Notes: a model not told the origin generated them from the sequence alone. 59,899 bases of DNA from an uncultured Sphingomonas sp. (GCA_913774925.1 CAJYKB010000087.1:1-59899), one strand, 5' to 3'; shown: positions 1-13,779, numbered from the stretch's first letter. Numbers and translations: made by a program.

Positions 1-135
1 ATGCCCGGCGAGGTGGAGATGCGCGTCGCCTCCGTCCCCGGCATCGCCTTTGCCGACGTCAACCTCGTCTGGGATCCGCCATGGGATCCGCAGAAGATGT
101 CGGACGACGCGAAACTCGAACTGGGGATGCTGTGA
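1..135 (+). CDS. DUF59/MIP18-family Fe-S assembly protein (3' end only)
   Basis: The reading frame is open from the first base and stops with TGA at 133-135, so only the last 44 residues are visible. They carry the ending typical of SUF-associated DUF59 (PaaD/SufT-like) proteins: a short run with DPPWDP followed by MSDDAKLELGML. Proteins of this family act in iron-sulfur cluster assembly in the cytoplasm, usually as the penultimate gene of alphaproteobacterial suf operons. The stop overlaps the next start by one base (TGATG), fitting translational coupling to the SufA-type gene. The true start lies outside the window; any ATG here, including base 1, is internal. Family call good; exact role inferred. 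Confidence 0.8.
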   Translation: MPGEVEMRVASVPGIAFADVNLVWDPPWDPQKMSDDAKLELGML

Positions 136-488
136 TGGCGACGACCGTCCGCGCGCGCCCCGCCGCGCTGAACCTGACGCCGACCGCGGAGGCGCGGATC
201 GCCGACCTGATGGCGAGGGCGCCCGAGGGGGCGATCGGGGTCAAGCTGTCGACCCCGCGCCGCGGCTGTTCGGGGCTGGCCTATTCGGTCGATTACGTGA
301 CCGAGGCGAACGGCTTCGACGAGAAGATCGAGACGCCGGGCGGAGTGCTGTACGTCGATGGCGCGTCGATCCTGTATCTGATCGGTTCGACGATGAACTG
401 GGTGGAGGACGATTTCACCGCCGGGTTCGTCTTCGACAACCCCAACGCCAAGGGCGCGTGCGGGTGCGGGGAAAGCTTCACGGTCTGA
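135..488 (+). CDS. sufA: SufA/IscA-type iron-sulfur cluster assembly protein
   Basis: 117 residues, the usual length for A-type Fe-S carriers, which receive and pass on Fe-S clusters in the cytoplasm. The three conserved cysteines are present: Cys45 in the RGCSGLAY segment and Cys109 and Cys111 in the C-terminal ACGCGESF. The start at 135 was chosen because it overlaps the preceding stop by one base and gives the standard protein length; a frame continuing upstream to 81 would lie inside the previous gene. It is the last gene of what appears to be a suf operon, judged by the DUF59 gene directly before it. It could also be called erpA/iscA-like, but context favours sufA. Confidence 0.92.
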   Translation: MATTVRARPAALNLTPTAEARIADLMARAPEGAIGVKLSTPRRGCSGLAYSVDYVTEANGFDEKIETPGGVLYVDGASILYLIGSTMNWVEDDFTAGFVFDNPNAKGACGCGESFTV

Positions 489-546
489 GGGACGCCGCCG
501 GGCGCGACGGCAGTCGTGCACCAGCGAGGGAGGGCGGAATACCTCC

Positions 547-642
547 CGTCATGCCGGACTTGTTCCGGCATCCACCGTGCCGCGTGCACAACAAATGTTT
601 TGTGCGTGGACGGGTGGACCCCAAGACAAGCCCGGTGTGACG
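547..642. repeat. dispersed palindromic repeat (REP-like), full copy
   Basis: About 96 bp with inverted ends: it begins GTCATGCCGGACTTGTTCC and ends with a degenerate inverse reading AAGACAAGCCCGGTGTGACG. The left arm is nearly identical to one arm of the repeat inside 51130-51225, and a half copy occurs near 37751. It fills most of the 489-709 gap between sufA and the YihY gene. Possibly a stem-loop that ends the suf transcript; it has no coding potential that looks real. Confidence 0.75.
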
Positions 643-709
643 GCGCACGCAGGACGGTCTGGCAATCATCCGACGGACCCCACCGCTCCCTCCCGCGTTA
701 CCCGGTACA

Positions 710-1699
710 ATGCGGGCAAATCTTTCCTCCTCCGACTTCTGGCGCGCGTTCCGTGCCGACTGGTGGGGGGCGCTGAAGAAGGCATATTCCGCCTCCGATG
801 ACGACAACCTCGGGCTGATCGCGGCGGGGGCGGCGTTCTATGCCTTTTCCTCGATCGCGCCGCTGTTGGCCGCGACGGTATTGACCTACGGACTTATCGC
901 CGATGCCGCGACGGTGCAGGCCAACATTCGCTCGCTCTTCGATCTGCTGCCCGCCGATGCCGCGAGCCTGATCGGGCAGCAGCTCGACATGGTCGTCTCC
1001 GGCAGCGAGGGGAAGAAGGGGCTGGGCCTCGTCATCGCGCTGGCCATCGCGGTCTATGGCGGCAGCCGCGCGGCGACCGCGATGATGACCGCGCTCAACG
1101 TCGCCTATGAGGTGAAGGACAAGCGCAACTATCTGGTCTGGATGCTAACCGCCTTCGCCGTGGTCGCGGGCGGGGTCGTGCTGATGATGCTGGGGCTCAG
1201 TACCAGCACGCTGGTCGCGTTCCTGGGCAGCCTGATCCCCTGGGCGCCCGGCGTCGTGCGCGGTGCGATCGGTGTGTGCACCTACCTGCTGATGACGGCC
1301 GTGGCGGTGACCGGCGCGTCGCTGCTGTTCCGTTTTGCGCCGTACCGCCCGCGCGCGCGGCTGCGCTGGGGGACGCCGGGGGCGGTGCTGGCGACCGTCG
1401 TGTGGCTCTCCGCGACGACCGGCTTCGGCGTCTATGTCGCCAATTTCGGAAATTACGGCGCGACCTATGGCTCGCTGGGCGCGATCGTCGTGCTGCTGAC
1501 GTGGCTGTGGCTGAGCGCCTATGCCTTTCTGTTGGGTGCGACGCTGGACGTGCAGCTGTATCGGATGCGTGCGCCGATCGCTCCGACGCCGGTGGATGCG
1601 CCTGTCCCCCCGGTCGAAACGGGGATCGTCGCGGGCGCGCTGCTGAGTATCGTCGGGCTGGTGTTGTTCACCGTACGTATACGTAGTCAGGGCAGGTGA
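710..1699 (+). CDS. YihY/BrkB-family inner membrane protein
   Basis: 329 residues with about six hydrophobic membrane segments separated by short loops, the pattern of the YihY/BrkB (formerly mislabelled RNase BN) family. Visible family features are the early LIAAGAAFYAFSSIAPLL segment, the GGSRAATAMMTALN loop near the middle and the GSLGAIVVLLTWLWLSAY membrane segment near the C terminus. The molecular function of this family is not established; transport or envelope roles have been suggested. ATG start at 710 in the context GTACAATG. It stands alone, followed 51 bp later by glgP. Confidence 0.88.
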   Translation: MRANLSSSDFWRAFRADWWGALKKAYSASDDDNLGLIAAGAAFYAFSSIAPLLAATVLTYGLIADAATVQANIRSLFDLLPADAASLIGQQLDMVVSGSEGKKGLGLVIALAIAVYGGSRAATAMMTALNVAYEVKDKRNYLVWMLTAFAVVAGGVVLMMLGLSTSTLVAFLGSLIPWAPGVVRGAIGVCTYLLMTAVAVTGASLLFRFAPYRPRARLRWGTPGAVLATVVWLSATTGFGVYVANFGNYGATYGSLGAIVVLLTWLWLSAYAFLLGATLDVQLYRMRAPIAPTPVDAPVPPVETGIVAGALLSIVGLVLFTVRIRSQGR

Positions 1700-1750
1700 C
1701 AAAGCACCTGCGGCGCGTCTAGGTTGCGCTGCATCATCGGGGGGACTTTT

Positions 1751-4174
1751 GTGAACGCGCAGACCGACGTCCGCGAGCGGAGCCCGCTCGCCCATGCGAT
1801 CCTCGACACCCTGGTTCACCGCATCGGCAAGGACGAGCAGGCCGCGCGCCCGCACGACTGGCTGGCGGCGGCGATCTTCACCGTCCGCAACGAGATCATC
1901 GAGCGGTGGATGGAGACGACCAAGGCGACGCACGCGGCGGGCGCCAAGCGGGTCTATTATCTCAGCCTGGAGTTCCTGATCGGACGCCTGCTGCGCGATA
2001 CGCTGGCCAATCTCGAGAAGCGCGAGGCGATCGCGGAGGCGCTGTCACAGCTGGGGGTCAGCCTGCCCGAGCTGGAAGAGATCGAGCCGGACGCGGCGCT
2101 GGGCAACGGCGGCCTGGGCCGGCTGGCGGCGTGCTTCATGGAGAGCCTCGCGACGCTCGACGTGCCCGCTTACGGCTATGGCATCCGCTATGTGAACGGC
2201 ATGTTCCGGCAGCGGATCGACGACGGCTGGCAGACCGAGCTGCCCGAGACCTGGCTGGCGCACGGCAATCCGTGGGAGTTCGAGCGCCGCGAGAGCGCCT
2301 ATTTCGTCGGTTTCGGCGGCGAGGTGACCGGCAACGAGCAGGGCCATGTCCACTGGAAACCCGCCGAGGCGGTGGAGGCGACCGCGGTCGATACGCCCGT
2401 CGTCGGATGGCGCGGCAAGCGCGTCAACACGCTGCGGCTGTGGACCGCGATCAGCCTCGACCCGCTCAAGCTGGACGCGTTCAACCGCGGCGATTTTCAG
2501 GCCGCGCTGGCGGACCAGCTGCGCGCCGAGACGCTGGTGCGCGTTCTCTACCCCAACGATTCGACCGCGGCGGGGCAGGAGCTGCGGCTGCGACAGGAGT
2601 ATTTCTTCTCCTCCGCGTCGATCCAGGACATCGTGCGCCGCCATGTCCAGTATTTCGGCGACATCCGCACCTTGCCCGACAAGGCCGCGATCCAGCTGAA
2701 CGACACGCATCCCGCGGTGTCGGTGGCGGAGCTGATGCGGCTGCTGATCGATCACCACGATCTGGGCTTCGACGAGGCGTGGGGGATCACCCAGGCGACG
2801 TTCGGCTACACCAACCACACGCTTCTGCCCGAGGCGCTGGAAAGCTGGCCGCTGCCGCTGTTCGAGCGATTGCTGCCGCGTCACATGCAATTGGTCTATG
2901 CCATCAATGCCAAGCTGCTGCGCGACCTGCGCAAGCAGCCGGGCGTCGACGATCGCGCGATCGCCGCAGTCAGCCTGATCGACGAGGGCGGGGAGCGGCG
3001 CGTGCGGATGGCCAATCTGGCGTTCGCGGGCTCGCACAGCGTCAACGGCGTCGCGGCGCTGCATACGCAGCTGATGAAGTCGACAGTCTTCGCCGACCTG
3101 CACCGCTTCTATCCCGACCGGATCAACAACAAGACCAACGGCATCACGCCGCGGCGTTGGCTGCAGGAATGCAATCCGGGGCTGACCGCGCTGATCCGCG
3201 AGGCGATCGGCGATGCGTTCCTGGATGGGGCCGACGCGCTGACCGCGCTGGCGCCGTTCGCGCAAGATACTGGTTTCACGGAGCGATTTGCCGCGATCAA
3301 GCGTTCCAACAAGGTGGCGCTGGCAGAACATCTGAAGGACGCGATGGGGCTGCGGATCGATCCCGACGCGCTGTTCGACGTGCAAATCAAGCGTATCCAC
3401 GAATACAAGCGCCAGCTGCTCAACATCATCGAGACGGTGGCGCTCTACGACCAGATCCGCAGTCATCCCGAACGCGAGTGGACGCCGCGGGTGAAGCTGT
3501 TCGCGGGCAAGGCGGCGTCGAGCTATCACAATGCCAAGCTCATCATCAAACTGGCCAACGACGTCGCGCGCCGGGTCAATTCGGACCCGTCGATCGGCGG
3601 GCTGCTGAAGGTCGCGTTCGTGCCCAACTACAACGTCAGCCTGGCGGAGAAGATGGTGCCGGCGGCGGACCTGTCTGAGCAGATCTCCACCGCCGGCATG
3701 GAGGCGTCGGGCACGGGTAACATGAAGTTTGCGCTCAACGGCGCGCTGACGATCGGGACGCTCGACGGCGCCAATATCGAGATCAAGGATCATGTCGGCG
3801 ACGAGAATATCGTCATCTTCGGCCTGACCGCGGACGAGGTCGCGGCGAAGCGCGCGAACGGCTACAACCCGCGCGAAGTGATCGAGGGGTCGGCGGAATT
3901 GTCGCAGGCGGTCAACGCGATCGCCTCGGGCGTGTTCTCGCCCGACGATCCGGGGCGCTACCGCGGGCTGATGGCGGGGTTGTACGACCACGACTGGTTC
4001 ATGGTCGCCGCCGATTTCGATTCCTATGCCGCCGCGCAACGCCACGTGGATGCGCGCTGGGCGGACACCGCTGGCTGGCGGCGCTCGACCGTGCTCAACG
4101 TCGCCAACATGGGCTGGTTCTCCAGCGATCGCACGATCGCGGAATATGCGCGTGAGATCTGGGGCGTGATGTGA
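1751..4174 (+). CDS. glgP: Glycogen phosphorylase
   Basis: 807 residues, normal for GT35 glycogen/maltodextrin phosphorylases, which release glucose-1-phosphate from alpha-1,4-glucan ends using pyridoxal phosphate. The PLP lysine lies in EASGTGNMKF (about residue 659), and the phosphate/glucan-site stretches NDTHPAVSVAELMR and KRIHEYKRQLLN are present. The GTG at 1751 is preferred because GGGGGGA stands just upstream; a TTG at 1724 in the same frame would add nine poorly conserved residues. The stop overlaps the glgB GTG by four bases (GTGA), so the two genes are probably translationally coupled. First gene of the glycogen cluster. Confidence 0.95.
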   Translation: MNAQTDVRERSPLAHAILDTLVHRIGKDEQAARPHDWLAAAIFTVRNEIIERWMETTKATHAAGAKRVYYLSLEFLIGRLLRDTLANLEKREAIAEALSQLGVSLPELEEIEPDAALGNGGLGRLAACFMESLATLDVPAYGYGIRYVNGMFRQRIDDGWQTELPETWLAHGNPWEFERRESAYFVGFGGEVTGNEQGHVHWKPAEAVEATAVDTPVVGWRGKRVNTLRLWTAISLDPLKLDAFNRGDFQAALADQLRAETLVRVLYPNDSTAAGQELRLRQEYFFSSASIQDIVRRHVQYFGDIRTLPDKAAIQLNDTHPAVSVAELMRLLIDHHDLGFDEAWGITQATFGYTNHTLLPEALESWPLPLFERLLPRHMQLVYAINAKLLRDLRKQPGVDDRAIAAVSLIDEGGERRVRMANLAFAGSHSVNGVAALHTQLMKSTVFADLHRFYPDRINNKTNGITPRRWLQECNPGLTALIREAIGDAFLDGADALTALAPFAQDTGFTERFAAIKRSNKVALAEHLKDAMGLRIDPDALFDVQIKRIHEYKRQLLNIIETVALYDQIRSHPEREWTPRVKLFAGKAASSYHNAKLIIKLANDVARRVNSDPSIGGLLKVAFVPNYNVSLAEKMVPAADLSEQISTAGMEASGTGNMKFALNGALTIGTLDGANIEIKDHVGDENIVIFGLTADEVAAKRANGYNPREVIEGSAELSQAVNAIASGVFSPDDPGRYRGLMAGLYDHDWFMVAADFDSYAAAQRHVDARWADTAGWRRSTVLNVANMGWFSSDRTIAEYAREIWGVM

Positions 4175-6336
4175 CGCCCTCCGCGCCCGCGATCCGCGCG
4201 CTGCTCGACGGCACCAGCGACGACCCCTTCGCGCTGCTGGGAGCGCATCCGGGTCCGGCCGGGCTGTTCGCGCGGACGTGGGTGCCGGGCGCGGAGACGG
4301 TGGAGGCGCACACGCTCGCCGGAGACCCGCTCGGCACGCTGGACCGCGTCGACGAGGCGGGGCTGTTCGAGGGCGTGATCGCGGGCGAGCGCCAGCCGCT
4401 GCGCTACCGCGCGCAGGGCGGCGGCGTGGAATGGTGGGTCGGCGATCCGTATAGTTTCGGCCCCGTGCTGGGGCCGACCGACGACTTCCTGATGAACGAA
4501 GGGACGCACCGCCGCCTCTACGACAAGATGGGCGCGCACCTGATCGAGCATGAGGGCGCGAGCGGCGTTCATTTCGCGGTCTGGGCGCCCCATGCACGCC
4601 GCGTTGCGGTGGTGGGCGACTTCAACGACTGGGACGCGCGCCGCCACGGGATGCGGCGGCGCGGCGACACCGGCGTGTGGGAGATCTTCCTGCCCGACAT
4701 CGGCGCGGGCCGCGCGTACAAGTTCGCGATCCTCGGCGCCGACGGCGCGCTCCAGCCGCTCAAGGCCGATCCCTTCGCCTTCGCCGCGGAGCTGCGCCCG
4801 AAGACCGCGTCGATCACCACGGCGCCGCCGACGCACGAATGGGGCGACGCGGATCACCGCGCCGCCTGGGCCGCGGTCGATCCGCGCCGCGTGCCGATCA
4901 GCATCTACGAGGTGCATGCCGGCTCGTGGGACCGCGACGAGAACGGCTGGTTCCTCAGCTGGGACCAGCTGGCCGACCGGCTGATACCGTATGTGGTCGA
5001 AATGGGGTTCACCCATATCGAATTCATGCCGATCAGCGAGCACCCCTACGATCCCAGCTGGGGCTATCAGACGACCGGCCTCTACGCGCCGAGCGCGCGC
5101 TTCGGTGATGTCGAGGGGTTCGCCCGCTTCGTCGACGGCGCGCACCGCGCCGGGGTGGGCGTGCTGCTCGACTGGGTGCCCGCGCATTTCCCGGTCGACG
5201 CGCACGGCCTGTCGCGGTTCGACGGCACCGCCCTCTACGAGCATCAGGATCCGCGGCTGGGCTTCCACCCCGACTGGAACACCGCGATCTACAATTTCGG
5301 GCGGCGCGAGGTGTCGTCGTTCCTGGTCAACAACGCGCTGTTCTGGGCCGAGCGCTATCATGTCGACGGGCTGCGGGTCGATGCGGTCGCATCGATGCTG
5401 TACCGCGACTATTCGCGCCGCGCGGGCGAGTGGATCCCCAATGCCGAGGGTGGGCGCGAGAATTGGGAGGCGGCGGAGTTCCTGCGTGCCACCAACCGCG
5501 CGGTCTATGCGCAGCATCCCGGCGTCTTCACCGTGGCGGAGGAATCGACCAGCTGGCCGGGCGTCAGCGCGCCCGCGTTCGACGACGGCCCGCGCACCGC
5601 GCTCGGCTTCGGGTTCAAGTGGAACATGGGCTGGATGCACGACACGCTCCAGTACATGGCACGCGAGCCCGTCCACCGGCGGCATCATCACGATGCGATC
5701 ACCTTCGGCCTGATCTATGCCTTCGACGAGAATTTCGTCCTGCCGCTCAGCCATGACGAGGTCGTCCACGGCAAGGGATCGCTGCTGACGAAGATGGCGG
5801 GCGACGACTGGCAGCAGTTCGCCAACCTGCGCGCCTATTATGCGATGATGTGGGGCTATCCCGGCAAGAAGCTGCTGTTCATGGGGCAGGAGTTCGCGCA
5901 GCGCCGCGAATGGAGCGAGGAGCGTGCGCTCGACTGGGGGCTGACCAACTCCTCCTCGCACGACGGCGTGCGCAAGCTGGTGCGCGACCTCAACCGCCTC
6001 TACCGCGAAAAGCCCGCGCTTCACGCGCGCGATTGCGAGGGCGAGGGGTTCGAGTGGCTGGTCGCGGACGACGCCGACAATTCGGTGTTCGTCTGGCTGC
6101 GCAAGGCGCCGGGTGCGGCACCGATCGCGGTGATCGTCAACATGACCCCGGTGGCACGCATGCCGTACCGCGTGCCGTTGCCGCACGACGGGCGCTGGCG
6201 CGAGATCGTCAATTCGGACGCGCAGGATTATTGGGGATCGGGGCTGGGCAACCTGGGCGGCGTCGTCGCGAAAAACGGGGCGGCGGAGGTCACCTTGCCG
6301 CCGCTGGCGACCCTGATGCTGGAGTGGGAGGCGTGA
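4171..6336 (+). CDS. glgB: 1,4-alpha-glucan branching enzyme
   Basis: 721 residues. Order: N-terminal beta-sandwich domain, CBM48 domain (roughly 115-215), GH13 (beta/alpha)8 barrel and an all-beta C-terminal domain. Barrel motifs are intact: DWVPAHF, the nucleophile Asp in GLRVDAVASML (about 403), the acid/base Glu in VAEEST (about 457) and the third acid in LSHDEVVHGK (about 529). It makes alpha-1,6 branches during glycogen synthesis. GTG start overlaps the glgP stop by 4 bp. Downstream lies a small palindrome and an oppositely oriented small reading frame before glgC. Confidence 0.95.
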   Translation: MTPSAPAIRALLDGTSDDPFALLGAHPGPAGLFARTWVPGAETVEAHTLAGDPLGTLDRVDEAGLFEGVIAGERQPLRYRAQGGGVEWWVGDPYSFGPVLGPTDDFLMNEGTHRRLYDKMGAHLIEHEGASGVHFAVWAPHARRVAVVGDFNDWDARRHGMRRRGDTGVWEIFLPDIGAGRAYKFAILGADGALQPLKADPFAFAAELRPKTASITTAPPTHEWGDADHRAAWAAVDPRRVPISIYEVHAGSWDRDENGWFLSWDQLADRLIPYVVEMGFTHIEFMPISEHPYDPSWGYQTTGLYAPSARFGDVEGFARFVDGAHRAGVGVLLDWVPAHFPVDAHGLSRFDGTALYEHQDPRLGFHPDWNTAIYNFGRREVSSFLVNNALFWAERYHVDGLRVDAVASMLYRDYSRRAGEWIPNAEGGRENWEAAEFLRATNRAVYAQHPGVFTVAEESTSWPGVSAPAFDDGPRTALGFGFKWNMGWMHDTLQYMAREPVHRRHHHDAITFGLIYAFDENFVLPLSHDEVVHGKGSLLTKMAGDDWQQFANLRAYYAMMWGYPGKKLLFMGQEFAQRREWSEERALDWGLTNSSSHDGVRKLVRDLNRLYREKPALHARDCEGEGFEWLVADDADNSVFVWLRKAPGAAPIAVIVNMTPVARMPYRVPLPHDGRWREIVNSDAQDYWGSGLGNLGGVVAKNGAAEVTLPPLATLMLEWEA

Positions 6337-6364
6337 GCCCGGACCCGAGCCCGGGGCGGGGGGC

Positions 6365-6383
6365 GAGCCGATCGCGTCGGCTC
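6365..6383. terminator. Hairpin 3' of glgB, possible terminator
   Basis: GAGCCGA and TCGGCTC form a 7-bp perfect stem around a 5-base loop, 28 bp after the glgB stop and 16 bp after the end of the convergent small reading frame. No T-run follows on either strand, so intrinsic termination is uncertain; it may only stabilise a 3' end. Confidence 0.3.
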
Positions 6384-6398
6384 ACCCGGATCGTGGGA

Positions 6399-6515
6399 TC
6401 AGAACAGCGCGCGGGCGAGCAGGAGGATCATCGCCCAGGCGACGAGCGAGGGCAGCACCGCCGCCGTCAGGCCGCGGAACAGGCTGTCGGTGGAAGCGGT
6501 GCGGGCGACCTGCAT
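6399..6515 (-). CDS. Small single-pass membrane protein, hypothetical (38 aa)
   Basis: A reading frame of 38 residues begins with ATG at 6515 and ends with TGA at 6401-6399. GAGAGGA stands 6 bases before this ATG; an ATG one codon earlier (6518) is too close to it. The product has a short polar N terminus (MQVARTASTDSLFRG), then a hydrophobic stretch of about 20 residues including LPSLVAWAMILLLARALF, long enough for one membrane span. It is transcribed away from glgC, and the 122 bp between the two start codons presumably holds both promoters. No family is recognised. Ribosome site, membrane pattern and lack of another explanation for this stretch support it; the short length keeps confidence moderate. 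Confidence 0.45.
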   Translation of the reverse strand: MQVARTASTDSLFRGLTAAVLPSLVAWAMILLLARALF

Positions 6516-6637
6516 CATACATCCTCTCACTTGTTCTTTTCGCGCTATGACACTGATTTCCAACGTCATGCCCATAGCGCAGTTCCGACGTTAACCGTAA
6601 TTTCATAATTGTAAAGAGTGTCAGGGGAGAGAGCGAC

Positions 6638-7897
6638 GTGGACGAACGCAGAGGTCAGCCGCTGGCACGTGACGCCATGGCCTATGTGCTGGCGGGCGGG
6701 CGCGGCAGCCGCTTGAAAGAATTGACGGATACCCGCGCGAAGCCGGCGGTCTATTTCGGCGGCAAGAGCCGGATCATCGACTTCGCGCTGTCGAACGCCC
6801 TTAATTCGGGTATTCGCCGCATCGGTGTCGCGACCCAGTACAAGGCGCACTCGCTGATTCGCCATCTTCAGCGCGGATGGAACTTCCTGCGTCCCGAACG
6901 CAACGAAAGCTTCGACATCCTGCCCGCGTCGCAGCGTATCAGCGAATTCCAATGGTATGAGGGCACCGCCGACGCCGTCTATCAGAACATCGACATCATC
7001 GCGGACATTGCACCCGAGTATATGGTCATTCTGGCGGGCGACCATATCTACAAGATGGATTATGAGATCATGTTGCGCCAGCATTGCGACAGCGGTGCCG
7101 ACGTGACGGTCGCGTGCATGGAAGTGCCGCGGATGGAGGCGAGCGCGTTCGGCGTGATGCACGTCGATGCGCAGGACCGCATCGTCGATTTCGTCGAGAA
7201 GCCCGCCGACCCGCCGTCGATCCCCGGCCAGCCCGACGTCGCGCTCGCGAGCCTGGGCATCTACGTCTTCCACACGCGCGTGCTGATCGACGAGCTGAAG
7301 CGCGATGCGGGAACGGCGGGGTCGAGCCGCGACTTCGGCAAGGACATCATTCCGCACCTGGTGAAGGGCGGCAAGGCGATCGCGCACCGCTTCTCCGCCA
7401 GCTGCGTCCGCTCGCCCGACGAGCCCGCGGCGTACTGGCGCGACGTCGGGACGGTGGACGCCTATTGGGAGGCGAACATCGACCTGACCGACGTGGTGCC
7501 GCAGCTCGACCTCTACGATCGCAGCTGGCCGCTGTGGACCTATGCCGAGCTGACCCCGCCGGCGAAGTTCGTCCACGACCTGGACGGGCGGCGCGGGCAG
7601 GCGGTGTCGAGCCTGATCGCGGGCGACTGCATCATCTCCGGCTCCGACATCCACCGCAGCCTGGTGTCCACCGGGGTGCGTGCGCACAGCTATTCCTCGC
7701 TCGATGAGGCGGTGGTCCTGCCCTATTGCAAGATCGGTCGCGGCGCGCAGCTGTCGCGCGTGGTGCTGGACCGCGGCGTGGTGATCCCCGACGGGCTGAT
7801 CGTGGGGCAGGATCCCGAACTCGACGGCCGCCGCTTCCGGCGCACCGACAAGGGCGTATGCCTCATCACCCAGCCGATGATCGACGCGCTGGGGTGA
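6638..7897 (+). CDS. glgC: Glucose-1-phosphate adenylyltransferase (ADP-glucose pyrophosphorylase)
   Basis: 419 residues, full length. It makes ADP-glucose, the donor for glycogen synthase, and is normally the allosteric control point of the pathway. The nucleotidyltransferase signature [11 protein letters not shown] with AKPAV lies near residues 18-40, followed by the [13 protein letters not shown] segment and [10 protein letters not shown]. The C-terminal third has the hydrophobic pattern of a left-handed beta-helix. GTG start at 6638 preceded by GGGGAGAGAG. An AT-rich stretch about 30 bp upstream (CATAAT at 6604-6609) could be a -10 box, but no convincing -35 is visible. Confidence 0.95.
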   Translation: MDERRGQPLARDAMAYVLAGGRGSRLKELTDTRAKPAVYFGGKSRIIDFALSNALNSGIRRIGVATQYKAHSLIRHLQRGWNFLRPERNESFDILPASQRISEFQWYEGTADAVYQNIDIIADIAPEYMVILAGDHIYKMDYEIMLRQHCDSGADVTVACMEVPRMEASAFGVMHVDAQDRIVDFVEKPADPPSIPGQPDVALASLGIYVFHTRVLIDELKRDAGTAGSSRDFGKDIIPHLVKGGKAIAHRFSASCVRSPDEPAAYWRDVGTVDAYWEANIDLTDVVPQLDLYDRSWPLWTYAELTPPAKFVHDLDGRRGQAVSSLIAGDCIISGSDIHRSLVSTGVRAHSYSSLDEAVVLPYCKIGRGAQLSRVVLDRGVVIPDGLIVGQDPELDGRRFRRTDKGVCLITQPMIDALG

Positions 7898-7932
7898 GGG
7901 GCATGGTGTGCCCCCCCGTTGTCCGTATGACC

Positions 7933-8031
7933 TCGTCACACCGGACTTGTTCCAGGCTTCAGGGTTGCACACGCCCGGCGACCGTTGGGAACGAACAGCC
8001 CCGAATGCCGAGACGAGCCCGGCATGGCGGG
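7933..8031. repeat. Degenerate REP-like repeat
   Basis: Arms CGTCACACCGGACTTGTTCC and the inverse of GAGCCCGGCATGGCG bound about 99 bp between glgC and glgA. It is a decayed copy of the element seen at 547-642, immediately followed by a second, better conserved element. Confidence 0.5.
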
Positions 8032-8039
8032 ACAGCGAC

Positions 8040-8128
8040 CGTCATCCCGGACTTGATCCGGGATCCCGCTTTTTCTTCCAGACGACGGTCGAGCAACAGC
8101 GGGACCCTGGCTCAAGGCCGGGGTGACG
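8040..8128. repeat. REP-like repeat, full copy
   Basis: Left arm CGTCATCCCGGACTTGATCC, right arm ending GGCCGGGGTGACG, each carrying an inner palindrome plus the outer GCGGGA/TCCCGC pair. The end lies 10 bp before the glgA start. Same type as 33320-33403 and 36001-36084. It would fold into a strong hairpin in any glgC-glgA transcript. Confidence 0.75.
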
Positions 8129-8138
8129 AAAGGCGATC

Positions 8139-12908
<4,770 letters not shown>

Positions 12909-12912
<4 letters not shown>

Positions 12913-13244
12913 CCGATCATCAACTGGGGCGCGTTGCTGGTCGCGTCGGTCAGGCGGCGCAGTTCGTCATGTGTCAGCGGCTTCAGGAATTCGCAGCCGA
13001 ACGTGTCGCCCTCCGCCCAGGTGACGCGCGCATGGCGTGCGGCGTGACCGGGCAGCGTGAGGTTGAGCAGCGTGCCCGACGGCAGCGGCAGCGACGCGCG
13101 ACCGCGCAGCCCCAGCAACGATGCGTCGAGGATCGAGATCGACAGCGCGAGCTTTGCGGTGGCGCGACAGTCGACCGGATGCCGCGGCGCACGACGCTGG
13201 TCGATGGAGGAAGCGGGGGCGGAGCGTCGAGCGGAAGCGGGCAT
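12909..13244 (-). CDS. PilZ-domain protein
   Basis: 111 residues, a stand-alone PilZ fold. The cyclic-di-GMP motifs are recognisable: an Arg-rich RRAPRHPVD (residues 17-25, RxxxR spacing) and DASLLGLRG in place of D/NxSxxG. PilZ proteins bind c-di-GMP and control motility, polysaccharide or other envelope functions; the partner here is unknown. It is convergent with glgX, the two stop codons overlapping by four bases. No neighbour suggests a shared operon. Confidence 0.82.
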
Positions 13245-13337
13245 GCGCTGTTGGTAGCGATCATCGGTAAACGAGATGTGAGCGAAACGGCCGGTTTGCG
13301 GTTACCGGGTCGGTAACCATGCCCCCGTGCCCGCGGC

Positions 13338-13748
13338 TCAGCTTTCGGTGACGAAGCCCGCCGGCGGCGTGCGGGCGATGAAATGTCCCTTCACCCCCTG
13401 CGGCCATTGCTTGAACGGCACCCGGCCGTGCTCACTCTCGCCGTACGCCACCGCATAGTCGAGCAGCGCGCGGGCAGCGTCCGCATCGGGCGTGAAGCGG
13501 CCCAGCAAATAGCCGACCTTCCCCGGTGCGCGCAGATGGACCGAGCAATGTTCGGTGCACGAGAACAGGCACGGCATCTGCTGGATCGCGACGCCGGCGT
13601 AGCGCGGATCGCTGTCCTTCGCGGCGGTGAGTGCCGCGATGAAGGCGGCGCCGCCGCGCTCGCCGTCGTCGTTCTCGCGACGATCCGGGGTGAAGCGGCA
13701 GGTGTTGCAGGCGACGATCGCCAGCGTGTCGTCGGCAGGTGTCAGCAT
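13338..13748 (-). CDS. DUF1636 metal-binding protein, last gene of the cob operon
   Basis: 136 residues. The sequence has a thioredoxin-like ferredoxin layout with four cysteines in CNTCRF near the N terminus and CLFSCTEHC in the middle, as in DUF1636 proteins, which are annotated as predicted metal-binding and frequently accompany cobalamin or cobalt genes. It follows bluB by 31 bp on the same strand, so it is probably part of the operon. Spacing from the best upstream purine stretch (AAAGGA) to ATG is long, so the start is not certain. Biochemical role unknown; a 2Fe-2S or metal-handling function is inference. Confidence 0.75.
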   Translation of the reverse strand: MLTPADDTLAIVACNTCRFTPDRRENDDGERGGAAFIAALTAAKDSDPRYAGVAIQQMPCLFSCTEHCSVHLRAPGKVGYLLGRFTPDADAARALLDYAVAYGESEHGRVPFKQWPQGVKGHFIARTPPAGFVTES

Positions 13749-13779
13749 GATGTGGGCTCATTCCTTTCCAAATGTCGGT

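Noticed and set aside
2045..4597. 850-codon open frame on the minus strand opposite glgP/glgB
   Set aside because: Product is rich in Arg, Ala and Gln without any family pattern; it mirrors codon structure of the high-GC genes on the other strand, which have full catalytic motifs.
6581..6609. Possible promoter for glgC (TTCCGA ... CATAAT)
   Set aside because: Spacing of 15 and a poor -35 box; not strong enough to list as a feature.
7933..8128. CRISPR-like repeat array in the glgC-glgA gap
   Set aside because: The repeated pieces are inverted arms of two palindromic elements, not direct repeats with regular spacers.
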